64,000 nt of DNA from Natribaculum breve. GTDB taxonomy: Archaea > Halobacteriota > Halobacteria > Halobacteriales > Natrialbaceae. Positions 22,501-31,154 of this stretch are shown here, one piece after another (the stretch's first letter is position 1; each line of letters starts with the position of its first letter). A program made the position numbers and the translations under genes. The notes below the pieces were generated by a model. It did no database searches, was not told where the DNA came from, and saw only the letters and a list, made by a program, of their open reading frames with translations. The DNA lies in the NCBI RefSeq assembly GCF_023008585.1, contig NZ_CP095390.1:1-64000 (forward strand), written 5' to 3'.

Positions 22501-23060
22501 GCAGGCCCGAGGAAGGCGTCGATATCGTCGGGCGTGATGCCGCTGCGCTTCATCGACCCGATGAAGTTGAGCAGCTTCGACGCAGCCCCTGACGCGTACC
22601 CGTCGCTCCCGTACACGTTGGGTTTCACAGACCGGTACTCGATGTCGTCCAGGACGTCAAGCACGATGGCGTACTTCTCGGCGTCCGTGGCGACCTCGAA
22701 GTCCGGATCGATCCCGGCTTCGTACGCGTAGTCGGTGAGGATCTCGTTACAGATCGAGTGGTACGTGTACGCGTCGATGTCGTATCCCGCTGTCCCGAGT
22801 TTCGCGTTGAGCTTCTCCCGCATCGAGTCCGCGGCATTGTTCGTGAACGTCAACGCGAGAATCCGGTCCGGGGACACGTCCTCCTCATCGATGAGGTGCT
22901 CGATCTTCCGCACCATCGTGAACGTCTTTCCCGTCCCCGCACCGGCGAGCACACGCATCGGGTACGCGTCGGAATCGATGATCGTCTCTTGCTGGGGTTC
23001 CGGGGTTACATCCTCTTCCGGGACCGGGTACCACGACGGGTAGTCATCACCGTCGCTCAT
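19533..23060 (-). CDS. AddA/RecB-like UvrD helicase-nuclease
   Basis: A 1175-aa SF1A helicase fused to a RecB-type nuclease. Walker A is AGAGTGKT (residues 39-46), motif II is DEFQD (367-371), and later helicase motifs include GDDDQAIYEWRG and VMTIHKSKGLDFP. From about residue 925 a PD-(D/E)XK nuclease follows (SLAAYEECP, YIDAVYR, VIDYKAT, QLPIYLLA) and ends in an Fe-S-type Cys set (ECP ... HCRWCQ ... LPC), as in AddB/Cas4-like enzymes. Its ATG overlaps the stop of the Cas4-like gene. A 50-bp tandem duplication has replaced the final residues with a 31-residue frameshifted tail. It should unwind and digest DNA ends with its AddB-like partner. Confidence 0.92.
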   Translation of the reverse strand: MSDGDDYPSWYPVPEEDVTPEPQQETIIDSDAYPMRVLAGAGTGKTFTMVRKIEHLIDEEDVSPDRILALTFTNNAADSMREKLNAKLGTAGYDIDAYTYHSICNEILTDYAYEAGIDPDFEVATDAEKYAIVLDVLDDIEYRSVKPNVYGSDGYASGAASKLLNFIGSMKRSGITPDDIDAFLGPADRVYELADLSERVEDIASDHLGGRSVSSVLDSLPDARADLVAERDALGTDGMEASARDFLDRLVDLCDALEAAFEAHETGDQELPDNAYKLPKYLLGGYASGAPTGIPDDLDLELTDHLDSFLSDCLTARDLTAGYAAYERELDERNLIDFDGLVVETAALMESPVGEEIAERWDYVFCDEFQDTDRLQFDLVTSLVTDDNLFVVGDDDQAIYEWRGAHVANITDELDRAFAALEDEPLEENFRSRQPILDLANEAIQKLNHRQRHKTLKRVDEPTYDGDTVATVELPDEDDEDGATQLRTVVQNLLSGAAANLDEAYDPGDIALLVRKNDHATPVIEEFEDAGIPYQVAGDLATESVGVGTVTAYLKALARPEDEVSWNRVLLMRYRLCDADLRTLHAGDDSLVDTLRETPLDEFEESDRVAEARKHVTELLDIRDSASLSHLYRDLTDITNIEWYLSEQERRDLAQLENVIEQYGDSAVQPPLTPEFIDSLEHYDSLFDESGSSPTSQPDVADDAVNVMTIHKSKGLDFPVVLIPQVTADEWAPSSRTYDALETSLSDGPAAAFAEDFVERDARETRRVFHVGITRAEDVLVLQGGSEDDDAADVHPVSEMVDESLPSRIPWQPERGQLPLWADVQECLPDDAVDWTETLASETVGHVGGTVTHDGEELAVEAARDRVLDLATATLNGNLSPRAERETLQVASLTGPSTPAPSLSHSYTSLAAYEECPRSHYLDYVVNAFPDYQETAATNGSDDGVSQREIGLLFHDSAEQAANQGVSNLEGWYEICDRLASQRRSEDALPAAKQCIDRYFELDLPSYEIIDAEREFELDIDGHELVGYIDAVYRTPDDELLVIDYKATERHRDLEDDKQLPIYLLACRDLYGEPVTRAGYAYVGEIGPKVETRTFSDGDLAAVRGDVTASMTRIAEFSFGRYTAGEHCRWCQHNQLPCAPDSFTVGGVNTTNCPARRTRSLSVQDSRSDQSEPRD
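19581..19680. repeat. 50-bp exact tandem duplication in the helicase 3' end
   Basis: 19581-19630 and 19631-19680 are identical. Because 50 is not a multiple of three, the second copy is read in another frame. Without it the helicase would end ...DSFTVGPGFEE-stop; with it the protein gains about 31 different residues. The Cys cluster lies just before the shift and survives. Confidence 0.9.
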
Positions 23061-23962
23061 CGCCGCACCTCCGTCGACAGGCGATCCGCACACATCTCTC
23101 GATAGTCACAGTCCGGGCACGCCTCCTCGTTGAGGAGATTGAACGGTTCTGGCTCGTGGGCTCCGTTCGTGATTCCGTCGTGTGCGGCGCGAATGAGCCC
23201 CCAAATCGTCTCGTAGTGGTCTTCGTAGATCTCCGTCGTTTCCCGCGGCCATCCACGCGCAGACACGTCATATCCAGACGCTGTGCTCTCGAACGACGTT
23301 TTGTTGAGGAGGCCGTAGAAACTGAATCGGACCTCCATCCCATCCTCGTAGAACGGTTCGTTCTTCACGCCCTCGATGTACGTCGCCGTCTGGAACGCGT
23401 TCCGCACACGCTTCGGCTCGTGGGCCTCCCCGTCGAGGTGGTCGCCAAGGTACTCGGCTGTCCCATCAGAGAGCATCCCGTGTGTTTTCCGCTTGTAATC
23501 GACGATGTGGAGACCCTCGTCTGTCCGGATGACGTTGTCTGCTTTCCCGTGAAGCCCTCGACCATTTACTTCACATTCTACCCAGCATTCTGTTGTGATT
23601 GAGCGGCGTGCGTGTTCGATGCCGACCCCGTCGTCGGGATCGAAGAACGACTCGATGGCAGCCCGGTTCTCGGCGCGCTGATACTCCCGGTGTGCTCGTG
23701 ATTCGTAGTCGTCCGCGCTGCTGTGTTCGTCCCATTTCGCATCGAAAATCCGCATCGCCCGGTCGTGAATCACCTCCGGGGCATCGTCGCGGTCGGTCTC
23801 GTCACACGTGTCTTCGATAGTCTCGTGGTAAATCGTTCCCTGATTGAGGTAGAGTTCAGTCCTGTCTGGCGCGTTCACGTCCTGTACGTACCGGTAATCG
23901 TACAACCGCGGACACGTCGCGTAGTTCGCCAGCCGCGACGGTGAGAGCGACTTCTGGCTCAT
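23057..23962 (-). CDS. Cas4-like RecB-family Fe-S nuclease
   Basis: A 301-aa stand-alone PD-(D/E)XK exonuclease. Visible motifs: first cluster Cys at C17 (YATCPRLY), His46 (YHETIED), Asp142 (GKADNV), the core D155-Y-K157 (IVDYKRK), the QTATY helix, and three C-terminal Cys (CPDCDYREMC) completing a 4Fe-4S cluster. The family trims DNA ends with defined polarity. No cas1 or CRISPR is present, so a CRISPR role is unlikely. Both ends overlap neighbours by 4 nt (ATGA), so it is translationally coupled between the AddB-like and AddA-like genes. Confidence 0.9.
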   Translation of the reverse strand: MSQKSLSPSRLANYATCPRLYDYRYVQDVNAPDRTELYLNQGTIYHETIEDTCDETDRDDAPEVIHDRAMRIFDAKWDEHSSADDYESRAHREYQRAENRAAIESFFDPDDGVGIEHARRSITTECWVECEVNGRGLHGKADNVIRTDEGLHIVDYKRKTHGMLSDGTAEYLGDHLDGEAHEPKRVRNAFQTATYIEGVKNEPFYEDGMEVRFSFYGLLNKTSFESTASGYDVSARGWPRETTEIYEDHYETIWGLIRAAHDGITNGAHEPEPFNLLNEEACPDCDYREMCADRLSTEVRR

Positions 23963-26019
23963 CGCCGCACCTCCCCGTTAGCGAACTCGACACGCGCACG
24001 CAATGCCTTCCGGAGTTCCTCGCCCCGCGCCCCGCTCTTATCGAGCAGATCCTGAACCTCCCCGAGTTCCGCTTCCAGGTCGTCGAGCGACACCGTCACG
24101 TCCCGGCTGTTGGCGCGGCGGACCTCCGCGAGGGCGTCGTCGACGCGCGACAACAGGTAGTCCTCCGCTGCTTGCTCGCTCGTGATGTGTGGGTCGTCGG
24201 ATTCGGTGACCCATGGCAGGCGGTCGTACGCGTCTGTGAGGAACCGCGACGCCTGCGCACGCTCTTCGAGCGCGGTGTCCTCGTACTCGTAGAGACAACA
24301 GTACAGGTGCTCGTCCGCAGCACCAGCCCCAACCGCCAGTCGTCGCCGCGCGTGTTCCGTGTGATACCGCGCGAACGGCCGACTCGACGCCGTGGACGTC
24401 GTCGGGAACGTCGCATCCACGTCCGGCGCGTCGAGTTCCGTTACACCAGGGTAGTCCGGCATCGATGCGACCCGCTCGGTCGGGAACAACCGCGTCAGGA
24501 ACGGGCCACCCGGGTACTCGCCGTCGACGAGATTCACAAGAAAGACCGCGCGGAAGGACTCGTTCTTGATCGCTTGTAAGTGATCGACGCGGACACCGCC
24601 GTTGAGATCCGTCGCGCTCGTCTGGTTTTGTTGGGGTGCGTACTCGTGGGCGCGTTCGAGCATCTCTTCGAAGGACTCCCACGTCGCATCCACGAACTCG
24701 GTCTCTTCGAGGAACTCAGCCATCCGGAATGTCCGCCGGACGTTCCCGAACTGCGCCCGTGCATCTAATGGAGTCGAGCGCTCTGCAATTCTCTCTTTTA
24801 ATCCCGAGTCTGTTGCCCACCAGCGGACCGCATCTTCGAGGCTGTCAATATCGCTGACGCGGTCTAAGCGCTCTGTATCGAGTTCTGGGCCACGGTCGGG
24901 TATCTCATCCTCCTCATCTGCGGCAAGATGTCGAACGACAGCGAGGAGTTCTCGAATCGCGGGGTCGTCACCGAATCCAGTGACGGTCGTTGATTCCGCC
25001 GGAATTCCGGTTCGTTCGAGCACTTCGATGGTGTCCGTAACAGTACTCCCACTTTGCTTCGTAGCAACAGCGATGTCGTCGTAATTCCAGTTTGGCTGCG
25101 CAACGAGTTCTTCGATCTCGTTGGCAACCTCGGCGAGTTGCTCGTCACTGGAGTCCGTAGCGAGGATCGAGACCGACCCTGCTTCCGGGTCTACCGGAAC
25201 CGTTTCTTCGGCGAAATACGCTGCTGTGGCAGCCGGTCGCGTCGACGGTGCCTCCGATGCCCCGCGACGAGACTCGCTGAACGAGACATAGTCCGTGATT
25301 GGCCCAGACTCGACCCACGTACGGCGCACACTCGCGTTCTCTTCGGCGATACAGACGAGGTCGCAGTCGCCCGCGAGCGCGTCGAGATACGCGCGGTCGA
25401 GCGGGAAGAACTCCTCAAACTCGACTGCGAGCACCGCCTCGAAATCGACGACATCGTCGCGGTCCTCTCCGGTGAGGACATCGAGCGCTTCCGAAATTAG
25501 TTTTCCACGCTCCATATGGCCGTGCTCGGCCAGCCACTCGTGGAACCCGTCGAGCGCAGCCGTGATGTCGCGGAGTTCCGGGGTTTCCTCGGGCGTGACC
25601 GTCTGCCAGGTGATCGTGCTCATTACGGCGTCCACGTCCTCGATGAACGACGGCTGTTCAGACGCCTGCTGGAGGTACTCCGTTTCCCACTCGTAGTCTG
25701 CGAGGAATCGATGAAGGAGTTCTCGCCGTAGCGCGTCGGAGAGAATGACGCGGTCATCGGTCTGATTGAGGACATCGGTCGCGTGCACGACGAGCGACGT
25801 CACGTACGGCGTCGCTGCACCCGGCAACTCCTTACCCAAGGTCCCCCGGAACGTGTTCGTACTCGTCGGTGCACCTGTGATGACGAGCACATCCTCAGAA
25901 TCGTGGTCGCTGAGGAGCGTTCGGTATTCGTCCCGCGCTGTCTGTTCGACGTTTTCGCCCCCGAACGGTGCAGTGACTAAGGTACCGTCGAATCGCCGGT
26001 GAGATGAGTAGTCAGACAT
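23959..26019 (-). CDS. AddB/RecC-like inactivated helicase subunit
   Basis: A 686-aa protein with an SF1-helicase-like layout but no functional Walker A: the region expected to bind phosphate reads ITGAPTSTNTFRG (47-59) instead of a GxxGxGKT loop. Downstream segments (FEEFFPLDRAYLDALAG, VFLVNLVDGEYPGG) match AddB/RecC-type folds, where the dead helicase forms a structural channel for single-stranded DNA. It lacks its own nuclease domain; the next gene supplies a separate Cas4-like nuclease, as though AddB were split. It lies 5 bp after the PLD-ATPase gene in the Argonaute operon. Confidence 0.72.
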   Translation of the reverse strand: MSDYSSHRRFDGTLVTAPFGGENVEQTARDEYRTLLSDHDSEDVLVITGAPTSTNTFRGTLGKELPGAATPYVTSLVVHATDVLNQTDDRVILSDALRRELLHRFLADYEWETEYLQQASEQPSFIEDVDAVMSTITWQTVTPEETPELRDITAALDGFHEWLAEHGHMERGKLISEALDVLTGEDRDDVVDFEAVLAVEFEEFFPLDRAYLDALAGDCDLVCIAEENASVRRTWVESGPITDYVSFSESRRGASEAPSTRPAATAAYFAEETVPVDPEAGSVSILATDSSDEQLAEVANEIEELVAQPNWNYDDIAVATKQSGSTVTDTIEVLERTGIPAESTTVTGFGDDPAIRELLAVVRHLAADEEDEIPDRGPELDTERLDRVSDIDSLEDAVRWWATDSGLKERIAERSTPLDARAQFGNVRRTFRMAEFLEETEFVDATWESFEEMLERAHEYAPQQNQTSATDLNGGVRVDHLQAIKNESFRAVFLVNLVDGEYPGGPFLTRLFPTERVASMPDYPGVTELDAPDVDATFPTTSTASSRPFARYHTEHARRRLAVGAGAADEHLYCCLYEYEDTALEERAQASRFLTDAYDRLPWVTESDDPHITSEQAAEDYLLSRVDDALAEVRRANSRDVTVSLDDLEAELGEVQDLLDKSGARGEELRKALRARVEFANGEVRR

Positions 26020-26024
26020 GGCTG

Positions 26025-28145
26025 TTACCCTCGGACGAGCCGCGTGACCCGAGACAGAACACCGGTGTTGTCAGCGGCTGTTTCAGCGTCGCGTCGTGAA
26101 TTTTCGATGATATTGGGCTCATCTATCCAATTTTGGAACCTGTTTGCGCTTTCAAACTGGACTGCCGGCCCGTAAATACTGGCCCGAATATGGGCTGGCG
26201 TAGCCTTCTGGAATTCCCAACACTGCTGCTGATCCAGATTTGCTGAAAAATCAGCGATAACACGCCCGTCGTCCTTGAAATCGAGTTCACATAGCCCGTC
26301 GGATAGCGCGCTGATCCACTTCCGACGCCCCGGGTCGTGTTCCTGCTCGGCAGGTTTCTCCAGCGGCACGTACTCCGGCGGTTCCTTCTCGGCGTACGCG
26401 TACAGCTCCGCGAACACGTCCCGAGCATCCGCGAGCCGGTCTGACTGGTCTGGCAGCGAGATATCCCGCTGCAAGAACAGGTGGGCGAACCACGGGAACA
26501 GATTACAACTGTCCGCCTGGCCCGCAATCTGCGCGGCTGCTTCTCGTTCGTCCTTCTCCAGTTCGGAGAAGTTGACGTTGAAATCCAGCGTTTTCATCCG
26601 GGTCCGGAGTTCGGATTTCGGCTTCGTCGAGTCGTTCGAGGAGAAGATAAACGTCGGCATCTGGATGGAGCCGTCCCACTTCCCCTCCCAGTACGACTTG
26701 ATTATGTCACGGTCGATCTTCGACTTCGCCACGTCGTCAACGATGTACGGAAAAACGGTGTCCGACGCACGAGCACGCTCGATGTTGTTTTTGACAAAGT
26801 CGTCGCCGGTCGTGACTTCCTGCACGTACCCGTTCGAGATGAGCCGCGCCCCGAACCGCAGGAACATACCTTTCCCGCTGTCGTTGTCGCCGTGAAGGAA
26901 CAGGAACGGTAGGTCCTTGTCGAGCTCTGCGGATTCGTATTCGGCGTAGTGATGGGCGCAGTAGTTAGCGAACGGGGCCCAGCAGAAGTAGATAATCCCT
27001 TCGTAGAAGTGCGCCCGCGTCTCCTTCTCGGTTCGCGTCTCTCCAAACTTGCCGACCGTTTCGACGTACTGCTCGATCAAATCAAGCTCGTCAGCGACTT
27101 TCTGCGGATCGTCCGGGAGAGGAGCCGTTAATTCGAGGACGGAGTCGTCAACCCGTAACCCGACCTTTTTTTCTTCCCTGTCGACGTTGAGGTCTGGATA
27201 CCCGGTGAAGGTCTCTTTGTAACGTGCGATACCGGCTGGAGTCGCTACGATTTCACCGTCGTTGACTCGGATGTTATTAGCGGACAGGGTGTCGTCCAGA
27301 TTCGAGATGGCGTCTTCGAGACCCTGCGGAGAGAGGCGCACACGCTTGTCTGGACTGATCTCTGTTGGATCGGTATCCGTATCTTCGGCGGCGAACACCG
27401 CCTTCTCTGCTTCTTCGGCGTCGGTGACGACGTTGTACGTATTGACTTGGTCGTCGTCAACCGCTTCGTCGAGCCGGGCGTTTAGTTCGGCGACCGGGTC
27501 GTCACTGAACTCGTCGCCACCCAGCCAGATGTCGTAGATCTTCGCCTCTTCTTCTGCCGTTTCTGCGTCCTCAATCTCCTCGGTGAGGTCCTCCATGAAC
27601 GGCGTCGCGTAGTCCTTGTGGAACGCGTAGAGTCGTTCGAACCACTCGTCGACGGGCGTGTCCCCGTCGGTACGCCAGGCCATGTTGACGTTGGTTTGTT
27701 TGCTCCCCTGCCAAGCCTGCTTAGAGAGGTTCGCCGACCCACAGATGAGTGTGCGAGACCCGTCCTGGTTCTCGACGATGTAGAGCTTCGTATGGAGGAG
27801 GACGCGCGCGGAATCGACGGTATGGATGAGGAGGTTGCCGTCTCGCCGCAGTGATTCCAGCTGAGCGGCGATTTTCTTCGCGTTGTTCGTGTTCTTCAGC
27901 GACCGCCGGTAGTCGTCGTGCTGGTTGTCCCCGACGATGACCTCCAGAGAATCCACTGCGAGGTCCCGGTTCTGAAACATCTTGTAGATGAACGCGGGAG
28001 ACTGACTGTACGTGACGCAGTAGACGTGCTGGGCGTCACCGAAGTAGTTCAGGAAACTGTCCCATGATTTGTCGGCAGCCATCTCCAGGCCGGCGGTGCT
28101 GCCGTCATCGAACTCGACTGTTGCTTCGAATTCTGTTTTGGTCAT
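26025..28145 (-). CDS. PLD-nuclease/ATPase fusion protein
   Basis: A 706-aa protein. The N-terminal domain has one phospholipase-D catalytic motif (HTK at 118-120 and GSANLS at 136-141), so a dimer would make a full active site, as in PLD-type nucleases. A linker of ~200 residues leads to a phage-primase/SF3-like ATPase with Walker A GDNDSGKG (419-426), Walker B FPYIVDD (465-471) and a sensor SSND near 504. The partner domain suggests DNA remodelling coupled to cleavage. It is the second gene of the Argonaute operon, 63 bp after the Argonaute stop. I do not recognise a named family with this fusion. Confidence 0.78.
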   Translation of the reverse strand: MTKTEFEATVEFDDGSTAGLEMAADKSWDSFLNYFGDAQHVYCVTYSQSPAFIYKMFQNRDLAVDSLEVIVGDNQHDDYRRSLKNTNNAKKIAAQLESLRRDGNLLIHTVDSARVLLHTKLYIVENQDGSRTLICGSANLSKQAWQGSKQTNVNMAWRTDGDTPVDEWFERLYAFHKDYATPFMEDLTEEIEDAETAEEEAKIYDIWLGGDEFSDDPVAELNARLDEAVDDDQVNTYNVVTDAEEAEKAVFAAEDTDTDPTEISPDKRVRLSPQGLEDAISNLDDTLSANNIRVNDGEIVATPAGIARYKETFTGYPDLNVDREEKKVGLRVDDSVLELTAPLPDDPQKVADELDLIEQYVETVGKFGETRTEKETRAHFYEGIIYFCWAPFANYCAHHYAEYESAELDKDLPFLFLHGDNDSGKGMFLRFGARLISNGYVQEVTTGDDFVKNNIERARASDTVFPYIVDDVAKSKIDRDIIKSYWEGKWDGSIQMPTFIFSSNDSTKPKSELRTRMKTLDFNVNFSELEKDEREAAAQIAGQADSCNLFPWFAHLFLQRDISLPDQSDRLADARDVFAELYAYAEKEPPEYVPLEKPAEQEHDPGRRKWISALSDGLCELDFKDDGRVIADFSANLDQQQCWEFQKATPAHIRASIYGPAVQFESANRFQNWIDEPNIIENSRRDAETAADNTGVLSRVTRLVRG

Positions 28146-28208
28146 GCGAGGGTTACCGGTGTGTTGACGGGTGCGTGAGTGGTTTCGTGGATCTGTACTG
28201 GCGCATGG

Positions 28209-30896
28209 TTAGATGTACGGGACACCGCGGATGACGCTCCCCTTGGTGAGGTAGCCCTTCATGGCGAAGTCGGCGCACTTGTCGGCGTAGTACGTGGTGA
28301 TAGGGAGCCGAGTGGACCGGCTCAGCGACCCGACGTGCGCTTCAGACAGCCAGTAGGTCTGTTCCGTGAGCGTGTCGAGGTCTGTCGATCCGTGGCGTTT
28401 CACGATCTGCAGCGGCCGCGGCGTGCCAGGACTCCCCTCCTTCCCACCGGTCGTGGTCAGGTAGGAGTGGTCGCCGTTGTGGACGTGGAAGGCGACGCCT
28501 TTGTCCGCGATATCGAACCGTGATTTCGACTCGTCGTACTCGGCGATACGGGGGTTCCCGGATTTCCGGATCTCGACGAGGTCGAACCGCTGAATGAGAT
28601 CCCGGGCTTTGTCGAGACGGTTGATGAGGCTCTCGACGTCGAGGTAGAACTTCCCGTCCCGATGAATGACTACGTGCCGCGGTGGTCGGCCTTCCTCTTC
28701 GGCGAAGATTTCCAGGACGTGTTTGATGACGTTCGCTACGTCATCCTCGTCGAACGTTTCGCCAGCCTGCTTTGTGACGGCCTCGGACGCGAGGATGGTT
28801 CCGTCGGCCATGATGACGTTCGCGGCTGCGCCGAGGTGTTGCTTGGTCGCGTGGTCGTACGTCACGTCGAGACCGACGAACGCGTCAACGCCCCCGGGGA
28901 CGTCGTTGATCCGCCACGGCACACCGCCCGCTTTCCCGATGAGGGACGAGCAGATGTTCCCGCGGTAGTTGTCGTTGCCGAGATTGTCGACGGAGATCAT
29001 CTGACTCGGCACGCCGAGTTGTCCGAGCCGCCGCTTGAACTCGGGATACGGGTCGTCGTAGTCCGCTGCCGCAGCCTCGTCTGCATCGGGCACCACGATC
29101 AATGCCGCATCGTAATCGCTTGCTTTCTGCGCGTGCTGGGAGTAGTGGAACTCTGAGCCGAGTTCATACGTCTCTTCGTCGAATGCTGTCGGATTCGCAC
29201 CGTAGTCTGCGAGTTTATTGAGCAGCGTGAGGACGTACCGGTGAGCCGGATCTTTCTCTTCCTCAGGATACAGCGCGATGATGTCGAACGGCTCAGGGGG
29301 TTTGTACACGTCGTACCCCTTACGTTCGAGTCCCCCGGCACCGTAGAACCCGGTCTGTCCATCCCCAAAGCGGAGATTCGGTCGGTTCCGTATCTGGTGT
29401 TCTCGGTACCCGACGTTCGTGGGCTGTGGGACCGGGTCGAAGCCGAAGTACGGCGTCGGGCCGAGGAGGTCGACGAACGACGTGACGACGTTGAACCGTT
29501 CCTCGGGTTTCATCCGGCTCTCGTTGTGGATGACGTCCAGGAACGCGTCATCGACGCGGCCCAACTGGTCGAACGTCGGGATGACCTTACAGTACTCTAG
29601 GAGCTGCGGGAAGATCGAATCCTCGCCGCTTCCGTACTGCAGATCAGCGATGATCGGGTCGCCGGCCCGCATCGAGTCGATGACCTCCTGCTCGACGTAC
29701 TTCTCGTGGTACTCCGACATCGGGACCCCTGGCCCGTCCAGCACATCGTCGTAGTCCATATCGATGATCTCCTTGACCGTCGCCGTGCGAGCACTGTCGT
29801 ACAGATCCGTGTCGTGCTCGACAGTCACCTCGGCGATATCGTGTCCACGCCGCACCCACTCGGCCGCAGAGAATGTCGATTCTAGATGGTACGCGACGTT
29901 CACGCCGCAAATCACGGTCCCGTCAGCATCGACGCGAATCCTGCACTTGTACTTCCGATAGGCCTCGAACAACCCGCTGTTCGCGGTTCGCTGCGGGGTG
30001 GGCTCGATGATCGAATCGATCCCGGACACCTCGAAGCGACCAGCAACGGCTCGTTTCACGTCCTGCTTGACGAACTCCTGGAGCGGCCCATCGTCCATGT
30101 ACGAGCGCGCTTCCAGCGTCGTCTCGCCCTGATGCACCGGCTTGACCGTGTACCCGTGAATCGAGATCGTATCGTGGAGTTTCTCGGTCGCGTAGATGCG
30201 CCGCCGGGACGCGTTGGCAGTCGTCACGGGACTCTGGATCCGTGACTGGTAGTAGTTCGCCGCTTTCGCCGTGAACCCCTCAATGCCGTTCGTGAAATCG
30301 TCAGGGTCGATCCCGCCACTCCCGGTCGCCCGGAGTTCGTACTCGTGGACCGGTAGCTCCGGCAACGACCCGAGTTCGAACTGCAGCAAGTAGTTCCCGT
30401 CCGAGAGCGGCTGTTGATGCAGGAGCTCGCCGCCACCATCAGCCGTCGGCCGCGAACTACCATCGACCTCGCTTCCGCGAACGAATTCTTCGTGATTGGA
30501 CGCATCCGATGTCACCGCGGCAGCACCACTCGAACCCCTCTCCCCTGACTGCTCGACCGGTTCTTCCGAGGGTTCACTACCGGGTGACTCGTCGTTCTCG
30601 GCAGCGGCTGGAGGGTCGTCTAACAGCGTGACGGTGAGGTCATACCCCGGATTGAGTTGCATCTCTCCTCGGAACTCGTTCCCGACGACGTTCTCCAGGA
30701 GATACCACTCCCCGACCTGCCACTCGAAATCCGCGACGTCGTTGTTGTGGAATACTGTCAGATCTACCGCTGCGCCGTCGACATCCTCCAAGTGGATTTT
30801 CCGAGCGATGGCATCGTGCTCCCACTCGTCAATCCCCGTGGCGCGCAGCGCGATGTCGATCTCTTCCCCATCCTCGATATCGGCCTTGACTGACAT
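28209..30896 (-). CDS. long prokaryotic Argonaute with N-terminal OB-fold domain
   Basis: An 895-aa guide-directed nuclease of the NgAgo type. Residues ~1-95 are an OB-fold (RPA-like) single-strand binding domain, then a Ser/Glu-rich linker (to ~165), N/PAZ region (~170-500), MID (~530-660, with YPEFKRR and SQMI) and PIWI. The catalytic set is intact: D677 (GLDVTYD), glutamate finger candidate E713 (AGETF), D747 (HRDGK) and D872 (YADKC). Catalytic long Argonautes use small nucleic-acid guides to cut invading DNA. It is the first gene of a five-gene operon with nucleases and helicase subunits. A TATTTATT box lies about 30 bp upstream of the ATG. Confidence 0.95.
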   Translation of the reverse strand: MSVKADIEDGEEIDIALRATGIDEWEHDAIARKIHLEDVDGAAVDLTVFHNNDVADFEWQVGEWYLLENVVGNEFRGEMQLNPGYDLTVTLLDDPPAAAENDESPGSEPSEEPVEQSGERGSSGAAAVTSDASNHEEFVRGSEVDGSSRPTADGGGELLHQQPLSDGNYLLQFELGSLPELPVHEYELRATGSGGIDPDDFTNGIEGFTAKAANYYQSRIQSPVTTANASRRRIYATEKLHDTISIHGYTVKPVHQGETTLEARSYMDDGPLQEFVKQDVKRAVAGRFEVSGIDSIIEPTPQRTANSGLFEAYRKYKCRIRVDADGTVICGVNVAYHLESTFSAAEWVRRGHDIAEVTVEHDTDLYDSARTATVKEIIDMDYDDVLDGPGVPMSEYHEKYVEQEVIDSMRAGDPIIADLQYGSGEDSIFPQLLEYCKVIPTFDQLGRVDDAFLDVIHNESRMKPEERFNVVTSFVDLLGPTPYFGFDPVPQPTNVGYREHQIRNRPNLRFGDGQTGFYGAGGLERKGYDVYKPPEPFDIIALYPEEEKDPAHRYVLTLLNKLADYGANPTAFDEETYELGSEFHYSQHAQKASDYDAALIVVPDADEAAAADYDDPYPEFKRRLGQLGVPSQMISVDNLGNDNYRGNICSSLIGKAGGVPWRINDVPGGVDAFVGLDVTYDHATKQHLGAAANVIMADGTILASEAVTKQAGETFDEDDVANVIKHVLEIFAEEEGRPPRHVVIHRDGKFYLDVESLINRLDKARDLIQRFDLVEIRKSGNPRIAEYDESKSRFDIADKGVAFHVHNGDHSYLTTTGGKEGSPGTPRPLQIVKRHGSTDLDTLTEQTYWLSEAHVGSLSRSTRLPITTYYADKCADFAMKGYLTKGSVIRGVPYI

Positions 30897-31154
30897 CTAC
30901 GCCGACCAACGAACGCCCAGAATAAATATGTTTCCACTAGGCGAATCTCAAACACGGTAACTCAATTTTAGCTCCAACCCACTCCAAGAAAGAGTCTCCT
31001 CCACACCAATGAGGCAATTCTGAGGGAGTGTCGAACGACACCGAGGGTTGGAAATCTGCTACACCGGGCCTGAGAGACAGCAGGACTACAGTAGAATCTG
31101 AATAGCGACATCGAGATGCGTGAATATTTGTACTAGCCCATAATAATCGTCTTT
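30897..31154. promoter_or_regulatory. divergent promoter region of Argonaute operon and ATPase gene
   Basis: A 258-bp AT-richer gap separates the leftward Argonaute operon from the rightward AAA ATPase. On the minus strand CATATTTATT (30921-30930) is correctly placed for the Argonaute start. On the plus strand CATAATAAT just before 31155 may serve the ATPase. No palindromic operator or coding sequence is apparent. Confidence 0.55.

Noticed and set aside
23959-26019. Active SF1 helicase
   Set aside because: The P-loop position lacks the Gly-Lys-Thr/Ser residues, so I call it an AddB/RecC-like structural subunit rather than a motor.
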